Shown here: one piece after another, positions 8,939 to 18,900 of the stretch
How the letters are laid out: every line of letters begins with the position of its first letter
Position numbering within the stretch: the stretch's first letter is position 1
Origin: Mesorhizobium waimense
Lineage (GTDB): Bacteria > Pseudomonadota > Alphaproteobacteria > Rhizobiales > Rhizobiaceae
DNA: 64,000 bases
NCBI RefSeq assembly: GCF_003601975.1
Contig: NZ_QZWZ01000003.1
Span: forward strand, 124,001-188,000
Direction: 5' to 3'
Program-made: the position numbers and the translations under genes
Notes under the pieces: model-generated
What the model saw: the letters and a program-made list of their open reading frames with translations, nothing else
What the model was told of the DNA's origin: nothing
Database searches by the model: none

Positions 8939-9774
8939 GTCTTCTTCACCGGCATTGCCGAGGCCTCGAGCGCATAGACATCGGGCCGCCGATACCACTG
9001 GAGGTAAGCCAGCCGGGCAGCCAGGGCGAGGATGGCCGCCGCCATGCCGTAAAACAGCCACATCGCGGCGGCGACGCTGTCCGGATGCAGCCAAAGGCCG
9101 AGGAAGGTTGTGAAGCCTGCCTCGCCGGTTTCCTGCTCGGGGGCCGGCGCGGCGACCGGAATAAGGGTGACGGAGACGTTGTCATAGGTCAGTCCGGCGA
9201 TACCCTTGGACACCAGCATCTTGACCTGCGGGATCAGCTCATTCATCGGAACGGATGCGCGATGCCGGATGAAGACGGAGGCGGACGACGGCACCAACTG
9301 CTGTCTCAGCGGATCGTTTTCGGGCAGGACGAGATGAACACGCGCGGAAAGCACGCCGTCAATGTCCGAGATCGTCTGCGAAAGCTCCTGGCTCAGGCCA
9401 TAGATCATCGTCGCCCGCTCTTCCACCGGCGAGGACACAAGCCCATCTCTCTTGAATACCTCGCCGAGCGTCTGGAATTCCTGCTTGGGCAAGCCGCTTT
9501 CGTCGAGAATCGCCATGGCTTCGGCGAAACGGCCCTTCTGCACGGAAACCGTCATCTTGCCGTCCTTGCCGGCTTCGCGCTGGGCCGGAATCCCGCGACG
9601 CATCAGCGTGGCCACGATCTCGTTGGCCTGCTGCTGGTTGAGGTTGGAATACAGCTCCACCGAGCAGGCCTGGAGCACAAGCATACCCATGACAACGAGC
9701 GCGACGCGGCACCGGGCGCCGCATCGGCTCAATCGCGTTGACCGCCGCGGCGAGGCTAATCTGGGCACGAACAC
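8935..9774 (-). CDS. sctJ: Type III secretion inner-ring lipoprotein SctJ
   Basis: SctJ (RhcJ/NolT/YscJ) forms the inner-membrane ring. The protein has a signal peptide with lipobox LQAC near residues 34-37, followed by the YscJ/FliF ring module (LYSNLNQQQANEIVATLMRRGI; ARVHLVLPENDPL; ASVFIRHRA). A C-terminal transmembrane helix of about 20 residues near 240 precedes a short cytoplasmic tail. Length 279 is slightly long because the start at 9774 adds a basic leader, and a later start is possible. Confidence 0.93.
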   Translation of the reverse strand: MFVPRLASPRRSTRLSRCGARCRVALVVMGMLVLQACSVELYSNLNQQQANEIVATLMRRGIPAQREAGKDGKMTVSVQKGRFAEAMAILDESGLPKQEFQTLGEVFKRDGLVSSPVEERATMIYGLSQELSQTISDIDGVLSARVHLVLPENDPLRQQLVPSSASVFIRHRASVPMNELIPQVKMLVSKGIAGLTYDNVSVTLIPVAAPAPEQETGEAGFTTFLGLWLHPDSVAAAMWLFYGMAAAILALAARLAYLQWYRRPDVYALEASAMPVKKT

Positions 9775-9784
9775 TCCGCGGCGC

Positions 9785-10411
9785 CTACTGTTGCTTGATC
9801 AGCGTGCTGGTGGACGACGTGACGGCCGTCACGCTGCTCGTCACAACTTCGAGATTGGCTGCCGCCCACATCACCGAAATCGACCGTTCGAGAAGTTGCT
9901 CGGCGTTCTGTGCCGGGGCGTCTTCGCCATCTTTGCCTGACGTCTTGTCGGCGGCATCCTGCGTGGCGGCCGTTTCAGCATTCACGGGGACGTTCGCCTG
10001 ACCAAGGGCTTTCTGGACCTGCTGCATGGTTCCTTCCAGCGACTGAACGGCAGAACCGAACAGAGCCGATGGATCCGTGAACACCCCACCCCCAGACTTC
10101 TCTACCTCGGCCAGATAGTCGAAGAGCCTATGTTCGACGATCGGCTCGGTCTTTTCCGATTTGGAGGATTGTCCGGACATTGCCGGATTGGTGCCGGACG
10201 ATGCCTGCGACACCTGCTGGCCTGCGCGTGTGGCGACATCGCCGCGCTCAGTCGTGTTGACCTTCGCGGCATCGTGTTTTTCCTGGTTGGCGCCCACCAT
10301 TCGGTTAGCCGGCTGCGCTGTCGCGCCGGCGGTGATCTGTTGTTGCGCGCTTATGCTGGTGGTCAAATTTGCCAGCGTGGCTTCCAGGGCTCCAATCGGC
10401 GCGATTTGCAT
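9785..10411 (-). CDS. nolB: Probable inner-rod protein SctI / NolB-like
   Basis: The 208-residue protein is hydrophilic and low in complexity (Gln, Ala, Thr, Ser), with a helical C-terminus ending SSTSTLIKQQ, the pattern of SctI/NolB inner-rod subunits that end in LLK(S/T)Q. It lies just before sctJ, where nolB sits in rhizobial clusters. SctI connects the needle to the export gate and is an early substrate. It is longer than enteric SctI proteins because of an extended N-terminal region. Confidence 0.7.
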   Translation of the reverse strand: MQIAPIGALEATLANLTTSISAQQQITAGATAQPANRMVGANQEKHDAAKVNTTERGDVATRAGQQVSQASSGTNPAMSGQSSKSEKTEPIVEHRLFDYLAEVEKSGGGVFTDPSALFGSAVQSLEGTMQQVQKALGQANVPVNAETAATQDAADKTSGKDGEDAPAQNAEQLLERSISVMWAAANLEVVTSSVTAVTSSTSTLIKQQ

Positions 10412-10431
10412 GGTCCTGCCCTCCTGTTTCC

Positions 10432-11118
10432 TCAGTTCGGTTTGCCGGAGGGGACATTCTGCGCCTCCGCCTGCTTGCCGCGGAAAACGCGGACCGAAAC
10501 GACCTTGCCCGGCTCCTGCTTCGCGCTCGCCATGGCAGGAACTCCGAGCGTTTTCCTGACGAGTTCGATGTAGGACGGCGGCCCCGATACCGAGACGACG
10601 TCGTCCTGCTTGGAAACCTTGATCGGAAACTTCGGATCAAGGACGCCCAGCCGCGAAAGCCGATCTTCCGCGCCGGCAGCCGTATTGGCATCAAGCGGAA
10701 TCATCTCCGTCTGGACTTCGGCTTCGGTCGCGACGTTCATGACGATGCCGTCGAAATGCCAGACCAGCCCGTATCGATTGCAAATCTCTTCCAGAAACTC
10801 ATGGGCCGTTCCGACCGGCATGCCGGCGCTGAGGCGCCCTTTTACAAGCTTGCTGACACGCATCGGCACCCGCACGTTGCGGCCAAGCTCGACCAGCGCG
10901 TCTGTCACCGACTGGTCGACGGTGATGTATTTGTAGGGGCCGGGAGGCCAGTGTGGTTCGGAAGCATAGGCGGGCTGCGCGACAAGGCCGAACGCTAGGA
11001 CCATGGCGAGGCCGCAGGCGGCAAAGGCAGCCTTTGCTCCCGACAACCGATCCGCGTGGCAGATACCGCGTCCCGTCAACGTCAGTCCTATCGCAAAGGG
11101 ACGCACGTGCGACGGCAC
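10432..11118 (-). CDS. nolW: NolW/RhcC1-type N-terminal secretin domain protein
   Basis: In rhizobial T3SSs the outer-membrane secretin is split, and RhcC1/NolW carries only the periplasmic N-terminal domains. This 228-residue protein has a signal peptide (about residues 28-52, AMVLAFGLVAQPAYAS) followed by YKYITVDQSVTDALVELGRN, the N0-like fold of SctC proteins. A second domain has KFPIKVSKQDDVVSVSGPP. There is no C-terminal secretin barrel domain. It is the first gene of the minus-strand sct operon, preceded by the shared upstream element. Confidence 0.85.
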   Translation of the reverse strand: MPSHVRPFAIGLTLTGRGICHADRLSGAKAAFAACGLAMVLAFGLVAQPAYASEPHWPPGPYKYITVDQSVTDALVELGRNVRVPMRVSKLVKGRLSAGMPVGTAHEFLEEICNRYGLVWHFDGIVMNVATEAEVQTEMIPLDANTAAGAEDRLSRLGVLDPKFPIKVSKQDDVVSVSGPPSYIELVRKTLGVPAMASAKQEPGKVVSVRVFRGKQAEAQNVPSGKPN

Positions 11119-11170
11119 GCGTCGCTTGTCCCATGGTTACCCGCCAATTCACTCTATCGTGGGCATCGTG

Positions 11171-11191
11171 AAATTGGAAGTCCAATTGGAT
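11171..11191 (-). promoter_or_regulatory. Candidate T3SS operon regulatory element (copy 1)
   Basis: Read on the minus strand, the 20 bases from 11190 to 11171 match 24633-24652 on the plus strand at 18 of 20 positions (TCCAAyTGGACTTyCAATTT), with one further shared base after it. The element lies 53 bases before the nolW start and in the same orientation as the operon. The site also contains the palindromes ATTGGA-AG-TCCAAT and TCCAATTGGA. It does not resemble the rhizobial tts box as I know it. Function is inferred from position and duplication. Confidence 0.55.
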
Positions 11192-11273
11192 TGTGCCTGT
11201 GTATTCAGTGCCAAATGTTGCGAACAGTGAGCAAAGCGATATGGTGCGCGCTGGAATCAGCTGAGACCGGTCC

Positions 11274-11963
11274 ATGATCACCGGTTCAACGCCAGGATGC
11301 AGAAGGGGATGGGTCTCGGTGGCGGTAAGCAAGATCCTGCCTGCGGGCCTGACTGCTGCAGTATTGTTTGCGGCCATGGCGTCGGCACAGGCCCAATCGA
11401 ACAGCGGCTATGACCCCAGAAGTTGGACTTACGATCAGGCGAGAAATGTGCTGGTCTCCCCTTCGGTTCCCGACCAGACGTCGGACGAAGTAACGCTGCC
11501 GGCGTGGTCGGTGATCCCCAGGCAGGTCGTGAATTTCAGCGAGGCTCAGCCAAAGGGATCAATCGTGATCAACACTACGGAGCGGCGCCTTTACTACATG
11601 CTGGGGGACGGCAAGGCGCTGCGATACGCGGTGGGCGTTGGCAAGGAGGGTCTGGAGTGGTCCGGTCGCGACACGATTTCGAGCAAGAAGGATTGGCCGG
11701 ATTGGCGGCCACCGGCAGAAATGCGATCCAGGGAAGCATCGAAAGGCCGCATCCTGCCCACGCGCGTTGCGGGTGGGCCGAACAACCCGTTGGGGGCGCG
11801 CGCGCTGTATATCGGCAATACGCTTTATCGCATCCACGGCACCAACCAGCCATGGACCGTCGGACAGGCCAACTCCTCCGGATGCATCCGCATGACCAAT
11901 GAAGACGTTATCGACCTTTATGACCGGGTAAAAATCGGCGCCCAGATTATTGTCCGGCACTGA
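11274..11963 (+). CDS. L,D-transpeptidase (YkuD fold)
   Basis: Periplasmic L,D-transpeptidases make 3-3 peptidoglycan cross-links or attach proteins to the wall. The protein has a signal peptide ending near ASAQAQ (about residues 38-43) and a YkuD domain with the catalytic pattern YRIHGTN...SSGCIRMTNEDVIDLY; Cys204 is the nucleophile. It lies divergently between the two T3SS operons and 3 bases from the LysR gene. A role in wall remodelling for the secretion apparatus is possible but inferred from location only. Confidence 0.92.
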   Translation: MITGSTPGCRRGWVSVAVSKILPAGLTAAVLFAAMASAQAQSNSGYDPRSWTYDQARNVLVSPSVPDQTSDEVTLPAWSVIPRQVVNFSEAQPKGSIVINTTERRLYYMLGDGKALRYAVGVGKEGLEWSGRDTISSKKDWPDWRPPAEMRSREASKGRILPTRVAGGPNNPLGARALYIGNTLYRIHGTNQPWTVGQANSSGCIRMTNEDVIDLYDRVKIGAQIIVRH

Positions 11964-11966
11964 CTC

Positions 11967-12887
11967 GTGATCCCTTTCAACATCAAGCAGCTCGAAACCT
12001 TTCTCCTGGTGGCGACTTTCGGAAGCTTTCGAAAGGCGGCGGAACGCCTGAACACAACGCAGCCGGCGGTATCCACGCGAATCGCCGGGCTGGAGGAAGC
12101 GCTGGGCGCCAAGCTGTTCGAGCGGCAGAGCAGCATCGTCAGGCTGACCGCCGAGGGACAGCGGCTGCTGCCACCTGCTCAACGGGTGCTGCGCGTAGCC
12201 GAACGGCTGCAACTGACGGCCAGCTCTCTTTCAGAGACGGCCGGGGTGCTCAGGCTCGGGGTTGCCGAGACCATCGTGCACACCTGGCTTCCGGATTTCC
12301 TGAAGGAATTGCAGGTAAACTATCCGCTTGTCGACACGGATATCGTCGTCGATGCGACGACCACCCTTCGCAACGAACTCATGTCCCACCGGCTCGATCT
12401 TGCGGTGCTGATGGGGCCTATTCTGGAATACAGCATCGAGAATATCGAGCTGCCATCCTTTCCGCTCGTCTGGGTCTGCTCGCCGCAATTGAAACTGCAG
12501 AACCGACGCAAGCTGACACTGACTGATCTGATGCAGTTTCCGATCATCAGCTATGCGCGCACCACCAGACCCTACAGCGAACTTTACCGCAAGCTCACCG
12601 GCGAACTGGAAGAGACGCCGCGTATCTTTCCGGCCAATTCGCTGGCCGCTTCCATCAAGATGACACTCAACGGTATCGGCATAGCCTCCCTCCCCGAGGA
12701 AGTCGTCCAGGACTACACCGCTAGCGGCCAACTGCGCATCGTCGACTGCGAATGGCACCCGTCCGACCTGCAGTTTACCGCCTCCTACCCTTCCGAACCA
12801 TCCAATCCGATAGCCGAGCGGGCGGCAAAGCTGGCTGCGTGCGTTGCGCACGCCTATGCCGCCAGAACCGCAAGGCGCAGCCTGTAG
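11967..12887 (+). CDS. LysR-family transcriptional regulator
   Basis: The 306-residue protein has an N-terminal winged helix-turn-helix (residues 5-65: KQLETFLLVATFGSFRKAAE, then TQPAVSTRIAGLEEALGAKL) and a LysR substrate-binding domain from about residue 95. It follows the L,D-transpeptidase gene by 3 bases. It sits inside the T3SS island and is one of three regulators there, so control of the sct operons is a plausible inference. The effector ligand is unknown. Confidence 0.93.
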   Translation: MIPFNIKQLETFLLVATFGSFRKAAERLNTTQPAVSTRIAGLEEALGAKLFERQSSIVRLTAEGQRLLPPAQRVLRVAERLQLTASSLSETAGVLRLGVAETIVHTWLPDFLKELQVNYPLVDTDIVVDATTTLRNELMSHRLDLAVLMGPILEYSIENIELPSFPLVWVCSPQLKLQNRRKLTLTDLMQFPIISYARTTRPYSELYRKLTGELEETPRIFPANSLAASIKMTLNGIGIASLPEEVVQDYTASGQLRIVDCEWHPSDLQFTASYPSEPSNPIAERAAKLAACVAHAYAARTARRSL

Positions 12888-12916
12888 ACGATCGCTAAAA
12901 CTGGGCCGGCTGTTCC

Positions 12917-15900
12917 TCAGCCTACCGAAGTGACCGGCAGATAGATGCGATCGCCTGAGAAGATCATATCCGGGCTCACGATATGATCCATGTTGAGCAC
13001 GACCGTCTCCGCCACGTCCGTTGAATGGGTCCTGGCGATCAGGCGTATGCTGTCGCCGTCCTTGACCTCGACCCACTGATAGCCGTCTTTCTCCAGCGTT
13101 GGATTGGTGCGGCCCTCGGGATTGCTGCTGCCCGCGGGATGAGCCTCCACATAGTCGCCGGAGACCCAGCCGCTGTGCATTTCGCCGTCCGGTCCGAAAC
13201 CTTCGACGGATATCCAGGCTTCCCCCGAACTATCCGTCGACGGCTTCGCGGTCTGTTCGACGAACGCTCCGGGTTGCAGGACGGTCACCACGGTCGAATC
13301 GCCGTCCGGCTGGGTCCGCAAATTCAGGCCGTCATCCGCCAGCACGACAAGTTGCGGGAAGTCTTGCGGCGGCGTTTGCGTCCCGGGATCAGGCTTGTCG
13401 GTCTTGTCGTCCGGCGGCGTATCATCCACGCCGGAAGGATCGTCGCCGGGCGTGGCGGGATCGGTACCGGGTGTCGTGCCGGAATTGTTCCACGGCTGGT
13501 CGTCCAGGCTGTCCCAGGCAAAGAGCAGCATGCCGATGCCGAAGGTCACGCCGAGCGCGATGCGGTCGGCATTCGCCCAACGCCCATCGGATTTCGCCGC
13601 TGCGTCGATTGCCTCGGGCGTCCTCGGCACAGACCGGCGATTCGTCCGGTCGGTCCTGTAGGCGGATGCCCAGAACTCGGCGCAGCCGACGGTGAACAAG
13701 GCGCCCGCTGTCGCCGCCAGCGGCGAGTGCAGGTTCTGAAGCGTGTAGAAGGCCGAGCCCAGAACATAGCCGGGGCCGGCGATGTGCTCGGCCACGTTCC
13801 GGAACACCGGCCGGCCGGTGATCGCTTGCAAGCCGGATTTCGTGCCGTAAACCACATTGCCGAGGCTGAAAGTGCCATTCACGACAATGTTCTCGCCACG
13901 CAGGAGACCCACTGTTGAACCCGGGGCGGCAAAGATGAACGTCGCCGCACTCGTGGCGTTGAGAGCGCGTCCCAGCGGCGTGTGATTTGCCGTGGCGTTC
14001 GGAAAGATCGACTGCGCGCTAAAGACCACGCCGCGCACGCCGAACGCCACGCCGGCAGTCGTGGCGGCCCAATGCGGCGGCAGCATTTGCCACAGCGTGT
14101 AGGACGAGCCGGCCATTGGACCGAAGGTCGCGACCAATTGCGCGTTCTCTTTGATGCGGGCATGGCTCAGTGCCTGGTCGACGGCAGCGGCCTGATCCGG
14201 CGTCATGGCCCCCTTGTGGGTTGCCCGGAAGGTCGTCACCTGCAGCACAGAAAGCGCGTTCGTCTGCTCCGTCGACATCCAGGCAAACTGCGTTGGCGTG
14301 AACTTGCGCAACTGGCCGGGGCTCAACTCGCCCAGCTGCTTCGGCGTGAGAGCCGCTATCTGCTGCTTCGTCAGCGCCTCGATCTGATGAATGGTCAGGG
14401 CGCCAAGCTGCTCACGCGTAAGCGCCGCGATGTGGTCCGGCGACAGCTTCGCCGTTGTCACGGGATTGCGTGCTGCAACGAGATCGGGATTCAACGCCGC
14501 GAACTGCGTCGCATCGAGATGGCCGAATTGGGCGGGCCTCATGGCGGCGAACTGTTCCGACGTGAAGGCGTTGCGCTGCTCGTCGCTGAGCTTGGCGATC
14601 TGGTCGGGCGTCAGCTTGCGCACTTGTTCGATGGTCAAGGCGGCAAGTTGCTCGGGTGAGAAGGCAGCAACCTGATCCGGTCGCAAGCCGCTGATGCGGC
14701 CAGGGGCAATGGCCTGCAATCTGCTTGGCCTGATCGCCTGGAGCTGTTCGGCGCTCAGCGCCCGCAACTGCTTCGGCCGCAGCGCCGCAACTTGATCGAA
14801 CGTCAGCTGCCCGATCTGCTCGGAGGTCAATGCAGCAACCTGCTCGGGCGTCAGCTTGGCGATGTGCTCCGGCTTGATCGCGTGCAGTTGCGCGCCGGTC
14901 AGCGCTGAAATCTGATCGGCTGAAAGCGCCCTGACCTCCGGCCCGGTCGGCGCTCGCACAGGTTCCGCATATCCCGGTTCCGCCGCGGAGCTCACCGGAA
15001 GCTCGAGGCTGACGACCTTTCCACTGGCAGGGTCGAAGACTGCCCTGCCGCGGTCAGGCGCGGGCGGCCATGCGGCACCCGCGGACGATGCTTCGGCGGC
15101 AGTGTTCACCACCTGCGGCGTTTCACTGGCGTGAGGCGGCGCCTCGTTGACCACGGCCTCGGTTACCGGCGTCTCCGTTGGCGTGCTGACATCCCAGAAT
15201 TCGTCGGCTGGCCGCAGGATGATCTGTGGGCGTTTGGGCGTCGATGCGCCCGGAGCAACGGCACCCTCGTTGCGGGTGAAACCGCCGACGAAGTTGCCGT
15301 CAGGATCCATCATCCGCCAGCCGTAGACCTCGCTCCACGGTATGCTGCCGTCGACCGCGGTCTCATCGACGCGGGCCATCCTGTCGCCAACTGGCCGGCC
15401 CATCGCCTCGAACTCGGTCGGGACGTGGAGGCGCGGTCTGCTTGGATTCAGCGTGTAAAGATAGGTGTAGCCTTGCTGGCGCGCGGCTCGCGACTCTTCC
15501 GCTACGAAGGTCTTCGCCCCGGAGACCGACTGGCTCGTACCGACGAAGCGGCCATGGGTATTGCCCATGACATAGTTGCTCAGCGTGATGCCTTGCGGAT
15601 TGTCCACCCAGATTCCTGTCGGCGGCGATGGCGAGAAGCCCCCCGCGTCTCTGATCGCGCTCGGTGTGCGCGTATCGGCGCGGAAAACATAGGGGCCGAC
15701 ATTGCCGCGCGACGGTCGGCCGGCATTGCTTGCTTCCTCCGCTGCATTGGCAGGCTGACCGCCATCTTCCGGCAGCCTTCCCGGTACGTGGTCGTCGGAT
15801 GCACCGCGTATCCAGGGCAGCACCACGGGCTCGCCGGTGTTGGGGTCGTGCATCAATATGTGCGTCTTGTCGGCCACCTCCGGCGCGTCGGCCGGCGCGC

Positions 15901-18900
15901 GCGGTCCATCGGACGGCGGAACATAGACCAGTTCCGGCCCCCTTGGTTCGGTGCCAAGCATAGCCGCGATGATCACCTTGCCGCTGTCGTCTTCGAGCCG
16001 CAAGGTTCGGCCCGGATTGGATTTGGTCGTTGCAGACTGAGGTTGTTGCGGTGTTGCCGCGGCCGGTTTGTTGTGTCCGAAGATGTTGCCGACAATCCCC
16101 GCATCGTCGAGCGCCCGCTGCAACTCCGCTGAAGGCGGCGCGTCGAGGAAGACCCAGCGCGGTTGATAGCCCGGGTTCTCGTTGCGCAGCGCCACGTCCT
16201 TGTTGATATGCTCCTGCAGTTTCGGCGTGAGCGGCACTTCGCGCATCTGGGCGACACCGTTGATCGTCGTCCAGCGATGGTAGGTCTTGACTTCGATCGC
16301 CTCGATGACGTCCTGGCTCTTGAAGACAGGCGCATCCACGTATCGCCCACCTTCGCCAACGACCGGGTGGGGCCCGCTCGGGTTGGCCTCGACCGGGAAA
16401 TGCACTTCTCCATTCGATCCATTGAGTTCGCGCGTATAGGTCTCGCCGGCTTTCCATTTCTCGGGCTGCCGCATGTTGCGGACCTGTTGCAGCGAGTATG
16501 TGGTCGGGGGCGCCGCCTCGATTGCCTTCCTGGCCGGCGCCGCCTCTGTCGCCTTTCTGGCCGGCGTTGCTTCCGGCGGCACGGCATCTTCCCGCGGCCG
16601 TCCCTGGCTGCCCGGCACATGGTCCTGCGAGGCGCCGCGCACCCATGGCAGGACATAGGCTTCCCCCGTTTCCGGGTCCCGGTACAGGATATGCGACTTG
16701 TGCATCAGTTCCGGTTCGTCGCCGCGCGCTGGCGGTCCGTCGGCTGGCGGTACATAGACGTTCTCGGCGCTCCTTGGCAGCGGCCCGTAGCGCGTGGCCG
16801 TCACGGATTGTCCGTTCTCGTCCCTTATCTGGATCGGGCCGCTCCTGCGGCCGCCCACCTGCGAGGAGAGGAACGTCAGCACGCCGTCGGCAATGTCCTG
16901 GCGCATGAAACCGCCATCGACGATCGATGGGCCGAAATCGGTTTTGAACTGCTCGATCGCGGCGAGCTGATCCGGCCGTGCCGTCTTCTGAAGTTCGCTC
17001 AGGAACTGGTCCAGGGAGGCTTTGCCGCCCTTTGGTATGCCGGTCGAAGCTCCGTCGCGCGACATATCCAACGCATGGGCGAGCCAGGCCGGGATCGTCA
17101 GTTGCTCATTTTGCCCGTCGGCGCGATTGAAGGTCAATGTCGCGGTTTCGTTCTTGGCGATCGAAGGGGCGACCTTGGCCGCCTTGGATTTGTACTGGAT
17201 CCTCACCTCGGCGCTGTAAGCCACCACGCTTGCCGGAACAGGAGGCGTCGACAGTGAAAACGTGTAGCGCGTGGCGGGCGTGCCATCCGAACCGTAGAGA
17301 TTCTTATAGATGTTGCCGGCGCTCGGCATGTAGCGGGACTGCGGTGATCCGTCGGGCTGGAACCGCGCCGGAAGCCATGACTGTACTTTTGATTTTACCT
17401 TGTAGGTCGCTGAAGTCGTCATCCGATCCGGATTGAAGCCCAATACGCCAGGCAGCCCGTTGCGATCGTTGAAGATGACGTCGACCAGCATCGCCTCGGG
17501 GTTTACAGCGCGAACTTTCTCGCCGGTCAGCAGGACGATGTCTGCCGTAGGCGCCTTGCCGGGCACGGCCGAGAGCCGCAATCCACTCAGCGTCGGTTCA
17601 TCGACGAGAGAAACCGTGTTCGACGGGTCGATCTGACCGGACTTGACGAAGTCACGGATCGACTGGATGCCATCACCCTGTCCGATGGCCGCGACGACTT
17701 CGGATGCCTTCGCCGGGTCCTTGACCGCGAACTGTATCTTGAGGGTTGTCGAGCCGAGGGCGGACTGAATCTGATCGAATGCCTGCGTCGATACGATGTC
17801 ACCCGGTTGCAGCGTATCCTTGACAGCCAGTTCCGGACGCTTCTCGAAACCGACCCGCGGCATCTGGTCGACAGCCGCGACATGATTGGCCACGACCGGC
17901 AGGCGTATGCCGACCTTGGTCTCGGTCATGATGCGATCGAACGGAAGCGCGCCTTCCAGCTTGACGTGGCCGGAACTGTTTTCCGCCGGCACGCCAAAGA
18001 AATCGTGCTGGCCGGGTGCGAGCGTGACCTCCGAGCCTTTGAGCGAAGGCGTGTAGGTCATCTCGATCACGATGCCTTCGCCGTCCGGCGTCGCCCCGAC
18101 AATGGCGGCATCGATCGGCTTGGCGTTGTAGCCGGTCGCGTCGCTGAATATCGCCTTGCTCGCCGCCGCCGAGAGATCGTTGCTGCGAACCGGAAAGGCC
18201 GTCTGATTGGACACCGGCCAGACACCGGCCTGGAGGGCGGTGATGTTCCTGTATTCGCGTGCCCGGTAGGATACGACGCCCTGCGTGCCGAGCGCGTCCT
18301 TGAACGGTGTCATGCTGCGCTGGCTGACACTGTCGACGATCGACCATCCGATCATGCCGAAATCGGTCTTGGTTCCGACGCCGAAGCCAACAGCCGCAAC
18401 CGTTGGCGAGCCTATCCCGAATGCGTCGCCGGTGTTCAGCCGGGCCCGGAAAGTGACGCCGACACGGAAGTCCGGCAGTATCTCGCGAAGCGGCGTGCGC
18501 GGTATCTGGACGCCGTCCGGACCATAGCGCTCGGCCATCTCGCGGCTGGAGTAGTAGCTCTTCTCCTGCTCGTAGCGGGCCACAAGCTGCTCGGTGGTGA
18601 GCCCATCGAGATAGGCCGAGGGCGTCTTCGGATCCTTGCCGCTGGTGTAGACGTAGCCGCTCGTGTCGGGTTCAGGCATGCCGGCGAAGCTGCGTGTCTC
18701 CGGATCCCAGACGAGGTGAATCGGTCCGTCTTCTCCTGTCGGTTCACCCGGCACGATGATGGGATCTCCATCGGCGGGATGCGGTGTACCGGGCGCGGTC
18801 GACCCATGCGGATCGCGGCCCGGCATCATTGTCGAGCCATTGCCGCCGGCGTCATCGGTCTTGATCACTTCTCCCGGAATGACCGGGTAGCTGGGATCGT

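Noticed and set aside
11100..11270. Rhizobial tts box before the nolW operon
   Set aside because: I looked for the known tts-box pattern in the promoter gaps and found no match; only the separate 20-base shared element is present.
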